Positions 22,852 through 29,682 of a stretch of 33,764 bases of DNA are shown here, piece after piece. The notes below the pieces were generated by a model, which saw nothing but the letters and a program-made list of their open reading frames with translations, did not search any database and was not told the origin of the DNA. The DNA is from a virus, in IMG/VR virus record IMGVR_UViG_3300028114_000053, positions 1 through 33,764 of that record. One strand, 5' to 3'. Positions within the stretch are counted from its first letter, which is position 1; each line of letters begins with the position of its first letter. Position numbers and translations under genes: made by a program.

Positions 22852-23016
22852 TCACTTCTTCTTTTTACGAGATGCTGCTGCGTTATCTATTAGGTTTGGA
22901 TAAGGTCGTCCTGCTGCCTTAGCCCGTGCCTTTGCTGATGCCTTTTGCGCTGGCGTTAATGTCTTTGACTTCTCTTTAGGATTAGGCTTATCCCAGAATG
23001 CTGTCTTCTTTTTCAT
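22852..23016 (-). CDS. Lys-rich microprotein, 54 aa
   Basis: Too short for routine calling. ATG 23016 overlaps the preceding TGA (ATGA). The product is strongly basic (MKKKTAFWDKPNPKEKSK...KARAKAAGRPYPN, ending RKKKK) with a small helical segment. It may bind DNA or neutralise packaged genome, as basic microproteins in phage head regions do. Function is inferred from charge only. Confidence 0.55.
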   Translation of the reverse strand: MKKKTAFWDKPNPKEKSKTLTPAQKASAKARAKAAGRPYPNLIDNAAASRKKKK

Positions 23017-23291
23017 TTGCAACTACAATCCCAAGCACGTAGTGACTTGTTTATTCTTGAGTTCGGATCTTTGGCTGTCTTACTAGAAGTGTTCTTGGCT
23101 TTCATCCCACACATACGACCACAGAAAGACTTGCGCCTTGCTGCAGACTTAGGAGACTTAGCAGCCTCAGCCTTCTTAACTGGAGGCTTGAGATTCATAC
23201 CCGCAGCTTTGGCAGAGGCACGACCTTTTGCATTCAGGCCACCCTTGGGGTTCTTACCTTCTGCTCTCTGCCAGGCTGGAGACTTTGCCAT
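23013..23291 (-). CDS. Basic protein resembling DUF6321, 92 aa
   Basis: Begins AKSPAWQRAEGKNPKGGLNA, which I recognise from small phage proteins with an AWQRKEGKNPxGGLNAKGRAS pattern. It is strongly basic, with RRKSFCGRMCGMKAK in the middle and a Cys-containing tail (AWDCSCK). It belongs to a run of basic head-region genes (22852-23542), so it may be a DNA-associated virion protein. Confidence 0.7.
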   Translation of the reverse strand: MAKSPAWQRAEGKNPKGGLNAKGRASAKAAGMNLKPPVKKAEAAKSPKSAARRKSFCGRMCGMKAKNTSSKTAKDPNSRINKSLRAWDCSCK

Positions 23292-23414
23292 TTACTTAGC
23301 AGACTTTCCCATTGCACCTGTCTGGATTGATTCGTAGGTGCAGTACTTCATAGCACCCTCGTATTGCTTATCAGGTGTTGGGTACTTTGTGATGTACTCT
23401 TCGTAGTTTTCCAT
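23292..23414 (-). CDS. Hypothetical microprotein, 40 aa
   Basis: ATG 23414 overlaps the preceding stop by one base (TAATG), with GGGGAAGAAGAAG upstream. The product is aromatic-rich at the start (MENYEEYITKYPTPDKQYEG) and ends GKSAK. Its size and place suggest a head-region accessory protein. Function unknown. Confidence 0.5.
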   Translation of the reverse strand: MENYEEYITKYPTPDKQYEGAMKYCTYESIQTGAMGKSAK

Positions 23415-23542
23415 TACTTCTTCTTCCCCATCTTCTTAGTCTGCTTCTTAATCATTTTCTTGCCAGTCTTCTTGGCTTCCATCTTTGCCATTGCCATACC
23501 TTTTGCTGTGTATGGGAATTCTTTTCCGTTTACGTTTGGCAT
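23414..23542 (-). CDS. Lys-rich microprotein, 42 aa
   Basis: AAGGAG precedes ATG 23542. The product starts PNVNGKEFPYTAKGMAMAKM and continues as an almost pure Lys/Met/Thr helix ending KMGKKK. A near-identical pattern (GKxFPYTxxGMxxAKK) occurs, from memory, in marine and actinobacterial phages. It is likely DNA- or capsid-interior-binding from charge. Confidence 0.6.
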   Translation of the reverse strand: MPNVNGKEFPYTAKGMAMAKMEAKKTGKKMIKKQTKKMGKKK

Positions 23543-23544
23543 TA

Positions 23545-23817
23545 CTACTCCTTAAATGTCATTGAGATTCCATCGAATGCTTTACCAGCCTCGTTGGAAA
23601 GTTGGACTGCTGCATCTATATCTTTACTCTTTGTTGAACGTGGTTCTATACCTTGCCTTGTTGCATCGTAATAGGACTGTAGTTCCCTATCGTGTTGCTT
23701 AGCAGTAGGTATTCCTCTGTGGTTTGCCACACCTACGCTCAACTCTAGTTCGCCTATCTTGCAGCCAAAGCAATCTTCAACATACTCTGGGTGCGTTGTT
23801 CGTCTATGTAAACTCAT
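23545..23817 (-). CDS. Conserved phage protein, 90 aa
   Basis: Begins MSLHRRTTHPEYVEDCFGCK, a Cys-x-x-Cys terminus that I recognise from small conserved actinophage proteins. A helical part, KQHDRELQSYYDATRQGIEP, follows. No catalytic motif. The ATG overlaps the preceding stop by 4 bases. Probably a virion-assembly protein by location. Function unknown. Confidence 0.6.
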   Translation of the reverse strand: MSLHRRTTHPEYVEDCFGCKIGELELSVGVANHRGIPTAKQHDRELQSYYDATRQGIEPRSTKSKDIDAAVQLSNEAGKAFDGISMTFKE

Positions 23818-24140
23818 ACTATCGGTGTCACATAATCGCCGTAGCCAGCGTCAATAAGAACCTGTGCTTGGTAGTCACTGATCTCGTACTCGTGTCCACC
23901 AAGGAAGTAGTAACTAGCAGCAGCTAGTTCATCTTGGCTTGGAGTCAATGTCAAAGTCACGTTAGTTCCATTAACAATGATTGTTTGACCACGTGCTACA
24001 TCTGTCATACTAGGTGCGATAGGACCATCAATAGTTCCACCGATAAAGCGACGACCTGCAAGGCGTGAGTATGGAGTGAACTCGTTATAGCCTGCGCCCC
24101 AGGTTTGCCACTGGTACGGAGTTATTAGTGTGTATGCCAT
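23814..24140 (-). CDS. Head/connector-region protein, 108 aa
   Basis: Starts at ATG 24140, preceded by AGGAAAGG with a 6-base spacer; an in-frame TTG two codons upstream is less likely. The product has AYTLITPYQWQTWGAGYNEF and TNVTLTLTPSQDELAAASYY and ends YGDYVTPIV. It is the first gene after the major capsid gene, where head-completion or decoration proteins usually sit. Family not identified. Confidence 0.55.
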   Translation of the reverse strand: MAYTLITPYQWQTWGAGYNEFTPYSRLAGRRFIGGTIDGPIAPSMTDVARGQTIIVNGTNVTLTLTPSQDELAAASYYFLGGHEYEISDYQAQVLIDAGYGDYVTPIV

Positions 24141-24160
24141 ATCCAACCTTTCCTAAGTGA

Positions 24161-24186
24161 CAGGAGGCGGGTTTCCCCACCCCCTG
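24161..24186. other. GC-rich hairpin after the capsid gene
   Basis: CAGGAGGCGGG (24161-24171) pairs with CCCACCCCCTG (24176-24186) around a TTTC loop, with nine base pairs and two mismatches. It lies in the 63-base gap between the capsid and the next late gene. There is no T-run on the minus strand, so it more probably stabilises or processes the capsid mRNA than terminates it. Confidence 0.45.
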
Positions 24187-24203
24187 CCGTTGCACTAGCG
24201 GAA

Positions 24204-25385
24204 TTATCCGTTTGTTGCGGCTGACTCAATACGGAAGAGAGCAGCTTCACGAAGGCGTGCAAAGCCTCCGAAGTAGTACCAACCGATTGTGCGGAAACGA
24301 CGAAGTGCATCAATCTCTGGACCGATAACGGTTGAGATGTCTGCAGCCTGTGCTTCAGCCAATGCTTCACGACCTGCGATGATCGCACGGTAGTTGTTGG
24401 TGAATGTAACAGTACCTGTATCAGCAACAGAAGTGATAGCACTTCCTGCTAGAGAATAGGTAAATGTTGTTGTTGATGGTGTAGATGCAATGGTGTATGT
24501 GCCATTGACCGCTGTGTTAGTTGTAGCAGCAACTGTTACAACCTGACCTGTTCCAAGGCCGTGAGCAACTGCTGTAGTAACTGTCACTACTGTAGTTGTT
24601 GCAGCGATGTTTGTGATTGACACTGTAGGTGTGATACCTGCAGCTAGCTTTAGACCGTTTAGGACACGTGGTGTCTCAACGATGAATGCGCCTTCGATAA
24701 CGCCTACTGCACCAGCAACGAACGGTGTACGCTCAACGTACTTTGTTAGCTCCTGGAATCCACCTGTACCAGTTTCAGCGCGAAGATCGGCTGACTGACG
24801 TGGGTGTAGGTATGCAGCATATAGTTCGCCCATACGAGGCAATGCCTTGTTTGTGCGTAGTGATACAACAGCGTTGCGGATATCTGCAACTGTCATTGTG
24901 TCAACAGGAAGGATACCTGATGATGCAGTTGGAGTAGTTCCTGATGGACCGTTTGAGTAGATCACGTTGGTACCTGCTGAGAGGACCTGACCTACTACGT
25001 TGTCAATAGAATCTGCTGCGTTGTACGCGATGATGTCAGCAAGTGCTGAGTCAACATCGTTGAATGAAGTTAGGTTTAACTTCTTTGTTGTTGTAACTGC
25101 TGAACCGTATTCGTTCAGTGTTACTGTAACCTGTGATGGGTTACCTAGTGCGATGCTTGAAACATCTGAAGTTTCTGTCAATGTAGAAGTAGCTTGTGCC
25201 AAATCTGAGTAGATTGAGAAAACAACTGATGATCCTGGCATCGCCTGTTGCACGGGCTTAACATCTGCAAGTGAACGCATAACAGGAATGGAGCGAAGCG
25301 CCATTCTTACATACTGATCGTATGCTGCTTGTACGAGGTTGCTGATGCTAGACGTGGTTGTGGGGGTACCTGTTGGAATTGCCAT
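24204..25385 (-). CDS. Major capsid protein, N4-gp56-like, 393 aa
   Basis: The shell subunit. Residues 15-145 have the family pattern: VRMALRSIPVMRSLAD, GSSVVFSIYSDLAQATSTLT, LNEYGSAVTTTKKLNLT, and a helix ending VGQVLSAGTNVIYS. A mid-region VETPRVLNGLKL and the final GREALAEAQ...GWYYFGGFARLREAAL complete the fold. Residues about 254-331 hold an inserted Thr-rich beta module (AHGLGTGQVVTV, STPSTTTFTYSLAG) that also occurs in the 735-aa tail protein. It could be a surface-exposed decoration. A scaffold-like gene precedes it. The highest expected expression fits the following hairpin. Confidence 0.75.
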   Translation of the reverse strand: MAIPTGTPTTTSSISNLVQAAYDQYVRMALRSIPVMRSLADVKPVQQAMPGSSVVFSIYSDLAQATSTLTETSDVSSIALGNPSQVTVTLNEYGSAVTTTKKLNLTSFNDVDSALADIIAYNAADSIDNVVGQVLSAGTNVIYSNGPSGTTPTASSGILPVDTMTVADIRNAVVSLRTNKALPRMGELYAAYLHPRQSADLRAETGTGGFQELTKYVERTPFVAGAVGVIEGAFIVETPRVLNGLKLAAGITPTVSITNIAATTTVVTVTTAVAHGLGTGQVVTVAATTNTAVNGTYTIASTPSTTTFTYSLAGSAITSVADTGTVTFTNNYRAIIAGREALAEAQAADISTVIGPEIDALRRFRTIGWYYFGGFARLREAALFRIESAATNG

Positions 25386-25415
25386 TAGGTCTAGCCTTTC
25401 TTGTTTAGGATCGGA

Positions 25416-25886
25416 TTAGAGTCCAGACAATCTAATAACTTCATCCAATTCTTCTCTGCTATTTGCATTCATTAGTTTTTGCATAATATCTCCGTTGTGT
25501 TCTGGTGAAGTACCAGAGTCTGCGGAGTTAGTCATACGCTTATATGCTGCAGCATCGTTTGGATTTACATTAGGTGTTGCCTGGGTTTGGCTTGTTTCAA
25601 TACCGAAAACATCGGCATAGTCTTCAAGCCATTTAGATACAGACTCTTCAGTTGGGTCTATATCCTGTGGGATAAATGAAGCAATTTTGCTGTTTACCCC
25701 GCGACTTGCGAGGGCATCCTTTATTGCTCGTTCGCGCTGCGACTTGTTCAAAGACTCAAACTGAGCCTTAAGCTCATTTAGTTCTTTGTCTTTTTGCTTA
25801 GACGCTTTGCGTAGTTGCTTTACTAGATCGTTTGATGAGTCATTCGTATCGAAGTCGTCATCATCCTCGTAGTCGTAATTGGACAT
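25416..25886 (-). CDS. Capsid scaffold-like protein, 156 aa
   Basis: Immediately upstream of the capsid gene, the standard place for a scaffold. The product has an acidic N terminus (YDYEDDDDFDTND), a long charged coiled helix (LVKQLRKASKQKDKELNELK and onward to about residue 60), and an acidic C-terminal helix (IMQKLMNANSREELDEVIRL). It has no membrane segment. This architecture is typical of phage scaffolds, which assist shell assembly and then leave. No protease motif is seen. Confidence 0.65.
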   Translation of the reverse strand: MSNYDYEDDDDFDTNDSSNDLVKQLRKASKQKDKELNELKAQFESLNKSQRERAIKDALASRGVNSKIASFIPQDIDPTEESVSKWLEDYADVFGIETSQTQATPNVNPNDAAAYKRMTNSADSGTSPEHNGDIMQKLMNANSREELDEVIRLSGL

Positions 25887-25975
25887 AGTGGTCCTTCTCC
25901 CTATTAGTTGTTGGCGCAGGCCTCATATTCGTTTGGGGAAACGGTATGGCTCCTACTACTGGTCTTGTTGTCGCT

Positions 25976-25999
25976 CCACTAGGCCAGTCGTTCTAGTGG
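25976..25999. repeat. Perfect inverted repeat upstream of scaffold gene
   Basis: CCACTAG (25976-25982) and CTAGTGG (25993-25999) are exact inverted copies with a 10-base loop. It lies in the 119-base gap between the 432-aa gene and the scaffold gene, the largest gap in this part of the late operon. It could be an mRNA processing hairpin or an operator. It has no T-run. Confidence 0.4.
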
Positions 26000-26005
26000 C
26001 AGGCT

Positions 26006-27304
26006 TTATAGTACTCCGGCTCTGTCTCGTGCTATTGCACCAGCACCGGCACTACCGCTAAATGCGGCAGTTTCTAGTTGTGTTAACTTCTTACGTTGCT
26101 TTGCAGCATCTACTGAACCAGCAAGTCCAAAGACTTCAGCTTCTGCTGTTGTCTGTGTGTATGGAGATTGCTTGTAAATCTCTGCTAGTTGTCCACCGCG
26201 AGGGGCAACTTCTGCAACTGTCTGGAAACCTGTCTGTGCTTGTTGCTTAGTAATACCAGCAGCAGCTAGTTCTTCTGCACGTGTCATACCAGTCTTGAGT
26301 CCTGCTTGCATAGCAGCACCACCGATTTCAGCAGAAGTTACCTTACGCTTAATATTTTCAATAGCATTCTTTGGATCAAGTGTATATGCCAAGATATCTG
26401 CATTGCTAATATCAGGGTAAAATTCTTTAAGAGATGCAAGAACTTCTGGGTTAGCGTTTAGTACACGCTTCTGGGCTGTAGAGATTCGGTCCTCTAGTTC
26501 AACAGGACTAACATCGCCTTCTAGAAACTTGTTGAATCCTTCTTGGATTCCCATTTCACCACGTGAGTAATAAGTGTCAGGTAGTCCATAGCGACGCATA
26601 ACATCTTGGTATTGATCTTCTAGCTGGATGTACTCAGCCTCTGACAAGGAACGTAGTCCCTTAGCGATGCGTTGAGCATTGGCAGAAAAGCGCTTCTTGT
26701 AAGCATCTGAGTCACGCAACTTAATAGTAAATTCAGAAGGTGAAGCACCGCTGGTAATCAAACCCTTTAATGGTTCAACCAGTGATTCAAGGCCATACAA
26801 CTTAAACTGTGAATAAAGTAAATCATAAGCAGATTGACGACCTGCTTTATCTTCTGCTGCTTTTGTTTCTGTTGCAATTTGTGCTGCTGTTTTTAATGTT
26901 GCAGTATTAGTTGACGTAGTTGTTGTTTGTGTTGGAACTTGTGTTGTAGTTTGTGTAGGAATTGGCACAGGAGTTGGTACAATACCCTTGGCCATAGTAA
27001 CAACTTTGCCAGTCTTTGGATCTACATAAGCAGATTTGTTTGTTGAAGTTTCACGAATAGTTGCTGCTGTATCAAGAGCATTCTTGAAAGCATCACGCTG
27101 TGCTTGAGTTTTTCCTTGTGAATCTTTCTTTGTATAGTAAGAATCATCTATTGCAACTTTAGGCGCAACTTGTGCTGCGCGAGCAGCAGCGTCTGCTGCA
27201 TTTTGCTCAGCAATAGTTTTTCCTTTTTCGCCTTCTTGCCCCAGACCAGTATAAAATCCTAGATCTCCACCACCGTCTGGCATATCTCTATCGTATCTAG
27301 CCAT
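26006..27304 (-). CDS. Candidate internal virion protein, 432 aa
   Basis: The N terminus is disordered and Ala/Thr/Gln-rich (about residues 20-140, including TQTTTQVPTQTTTT). The C-terminal 290 residues are helical, with YDLLYSQFKLYGLESLVEPL, YYSRGEMGIQEGFNKFLEG, ILAYTLDPKNAIENIKR and AEELAAAGITKQQAQTGFQ. I recall similar helical segments in actinophage virion proteins encoded before the capsid. It is a candidate ejection or portal-associated protein. It is not an enzyme by motif. Confidence 0.5.
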   Translation of the reverse strand: MARYDRDMPDGGGDLGFYTGLGQEGEKGKTIAEQNAADAAARAAQVAPKVAIDDSYYTKKDSQGKTQAQRDAFKNALDTAATIRETSTNKSAYVDPKTGKVVTMAKGIVPTPVPIPTQTTTQVPTQTTTTSTNTATLKTAAQIATETKAAEDKAGRQSAYDLLYSQFKLYGLESLVEPLKGLITSGASPSEFTIKLRDSDAYKKRFSANAQRIAKGLRSLSEAEYIQLEDQYQDVMRRYGLPDTYYSRGEMGIQEGFNKFLEGDVSPVELEDRISTAQKRVLNANPEVLASLKEFYPDISNADILAYTLDPKNAIENIKRKVTSAEIGGAAMQAGLKTGMTRAEELAAAGITKQQAQTGFQTVAEVAPRGGQLAEIYKQSPYTQTTAEAEVFGLAGSVDAAKQRKKLTQLETAAFSGSAGAGAIARDRAGVL

Positions 27305-27307
27305 CTG

Positions 27308-28999
27308 TTACCCCTGGAATCCAAAGTCTTGAAGGACTTTAAGTGCTGCATTAGAAACTGATTCTTTTGCCTGACCTGTGTACTGCCAACGACTATCTTG
27401 ACGCAAAGCCTTCTTGTAGTCATAGATATTCATATCGCCTTTTTCGTTAATAGCCATACGCAGTGAATTGTCATTAAGATCAATTTGGTCTGGGTTAATT
27501 TCAAGAACAGTTGCCATAGTTTGCTTGTATGGTGCATAGATATCTTCTAGGTTGTAACCGCTGCCTAGTAAGTTACGTACGTACTCTGGTTGTCCCTGAG
27601 CTGCAATCTGACGAGCATTAGATAGGACTGTATTAAGATCAATGTTTCCAGATAGAATCTCTTGGATGGTTGTTTGCTCAGCATCTTTGCCAAGTACGCC
27701 GCCACCTAGTTTTGGTAGGATGTCTGCCATAGATAGACCATTTGCTTTAGCAATAGCTGCAAGGCTTTGCTGAACCTGCAGTGCTTCTCCACCAAATCCA
27801 GTAACAGCACCCTTGCCGTATAGGTTTGTTGTCTTGGATACGTAAGGAATGATAAGACGATCAATAGCCAATGGGTCATTGTCTAGGAATCCATTGTAGA
27901 TATCTTCAACAATTTTTTGAGCAGTAGCATCATCTAGTGTGATTCCAGCTAACGCCTTTGCACGAGCCTTGACCTGACGCATCTTGTCAGTTTGGTACAT
28001 ACCAAAGTCTGACTTGCTTACATCGAGTCCCTTTTTCTGCAACTCTTTGTACTTGTTAAGATCAATAATTCGTTCACGGACTGAACCAGCATTGCTCTGC
28101 CACCAGTCAGTAAGCATTGCTTCATCTAAGAATCTTTGTTTGTCATACCCTTGTTCAACAGCTTTAAGTAGTAGTTTACCTAGTTGTCCTAGTTCGCCAG
28201 TCTTCTTATCGCGGTCTACTGTAAAGATATAATCAGGTAGGCCAAAGTTAAACTCTGCTTTATCAATTAACTCTTGGAATGCAGGCTCTGCTCGTCCTGG
28301 AATCTTGAGTGCATCTCGTACGCCAACGCCTGGGCCTTGGATTCCGGTTGTTTTTCCTGGAGTTGTTAATGGTCCAGTAACTGTAGGTGTGGCAGTGCCA
28401 TCACCAGATGCCTTGGCTGCGGCATCTGCCTTAGCCTTGTCAATCTTTGCCTTGTCTTCTGCATCTACCTTAGCCTTAGCGTCTGTTCCTTCTTGAGTTG
28501 CAGCAGCTTCTTCTTCAGTTAGGCTGGTATCAATTCCATCTTTGTATTTACGATTATTGTATGTACCAGTAAATGGCTTGCCATTTTGTAGGAATAGGTT
28601 TTCCTTTGTGCCACGACCTGTGTAGTACTTGGCTCCAAGTTCTGCCTTAGTCTCTGGTGTTGTTCCTCTAATAGCCTTATCAACAGCAGATGCCTTATCA
28701 GGATTTAACTTCTTGAGGATCTGAACTGTATTCTGGTATGTCTTAAATACAGCCTCTGCTTCTCTCTGTGAAACAGCGCCTCTTTGAACTCCATTGATAA
28801 CACGTAATAGTTCTGACGCAGCAGTGCTTGCATCAAGAAATGCTTTTAATTCAGCATCTTTTTGTTGCTCAGTTTTAGCACGAGACTTACTTGCTTTAGC
28901 TGCTGCTAGTGCTTGGTTGATGCGCTTTGTACGCTCTGCTGCTGTTTCTTTAGATGTGGTTGTTTTATAGTCATTTACGTAGTCGTTAAACGTAGCCAT
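27308..28999 (-). CDS. Candidate internal virion protein, 563 aa
   Basis: A largely helical protein with a charged, coiled N terminus (residues 1-80), a Lys/Ala/Asp linker (residues about 165-205) and a long helical region. Notable segments are FNFGLPDYIFTVDRDKK, MLTDWWQSNAGSVRERIIDL and NIYDYKKALRQDSRWQYTGQ near the C terminus. The last segment resembles a motif that I recall from conserved virion proteins of podovirus-like actinophages. No portal or protease motif is seen. It overlaps the upstream gene by one base. Confidence 0.5.
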   Translation of the reverse strand: MATFNDYVNDYKTTTSKETAAERTKRINQALAAAKASKSRAKTEQQKDAELKAFLDASTAASELLRVINGVQRGAVSQREAEAVFKTYQNTVQILKKLNPDKASAVDKAIRGTTPETKAELGAKYYTGRGTKENLFLQNGKPFTGTYNNRKYKDGIDTSLTEEEAAATQEGTDAKAKVDAEDKAKIDKAKADAAAKASGDGTATPTVTGPLTTPGKTTGIQGPGVGVRDALKIPGRAEPAFQELIDKAEFNFGLPDYIFTVDRDKKTGELGQLGKLLLKAVEQGYDKQRFLDEAMLTDWWQSNAGSVRERIIDLNKYKELQKKGLDVSKSDFGMYQTDKMRQVKARAKALAGITLDDATAQKIVEDIYNGFLDNDPLAIDRLIIPYVSKTTNLYGKGAVTGFGGEALQVQQSLAAIAKANGLSMADILPKLGGGVLGKDAEQTTIQEILSGNIDLNTVLSNARQIAAQGQPEYVRNLLGSGYNLEDIYAPYKQTMATVLEINPDQIDLNDNSLRMAINEKGDMNIYDYKKALRQDSRWQYTGQAKESVSNAALKVLQDFGFQG

Positions 29000-29682
29000 T
29001 ACTTACCACCTAGCGCATCCATAAATGTCTTATAGTATCCAAGAACCTGATTGGTCTTAGCCTCATCGGTTCCTGCAATCTGATCGATCAAGTATTGTTG
29101 CTCGTTAATGCCACCAGTAGTTGTTGAAGTTGTTGTGCCACCAGATGTTGCGTAGGTAGTAATAGTAGGCGCTGCTTTTTGGGCTGCTTGAAGATTCTTT
29201 GTATACTTCAGGATCTCTTTACCAGATGCCTTACGTCCTAGTGTGTCTTGGAAGATTGCATCAATTAAAGCCTTGGCTGTAGTTTGATCTGAAATACGTA
29301 CTTCTTTACGAACAGATGGACCACCAGTACCGCCTTCTGCTATACGAGCAGCAGCTTCTTGGTCTAGGTATTGTCCTACAGTAAATGCTTGTCCTACCAT
29401 TTGGCTTTGTAGCGCAGCCTTCATAGAGGCAGTTGAGTATGCAGAAAGCAACTTATCTGAGTACTTACCAGTTACTGCTACCTTGTAGCCTGCGTTCTTT
29501 AGTCTTTGTGCAAGGATCTTACGATCAGGCTCAGACATATTGTAAAGAATGTTTGCATCTTGGTTAGCAGTAACAACACCGCTTTGGTAACCACCAGTTC
29601 CGCTGACTGCTGTATTAGATACTGTAGAACCGGTTGGGACTATGGGAGTCTTATAGTTGTAATCAAAAAGATTATCTGCCAC
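28999..29682 (-). CDS. Candidate virion protein, 227 aa
   Basis: A GTG start follows the 1356-aa gene by one base. The N-terminal 45 residues are polar (LFDYNYKTPIVPTGSTVSNT). Then come helices with YNMSEPDRKILAQRLKNAGY, LDQEAAARIAEG, FQDTLGRKASGKEILKYTKN and QAAQKAAPTITTYATSGG. The helix DTLGRKASGKEILKYTKNL resembles an EF-hand-like or small DNA-entry segment, but no metal loop is complete. Probably part of the ejection-protein set. Confidence 0.45.
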   Translation of the reverse strand: MADNLFDYNYKTPIVPTGSTVSNTAVSGTGGYQSGVVTANQDANILYNMSEPDRKILAQRLKNAGYKVAVTGKYSDKLLSAYSTASMKAALQSQMVGQAFTVGQYLDQEAAARIAEGGTGGPSVRKEVRISDQTTAKALIDAIFQDTLGRKASGKEILKYTKNLQAAQKAAPTITTYATSGGTTTSTTTGGINEQQYLIDQIAGTDEAKTNQVLGYYKTFMDALGGK

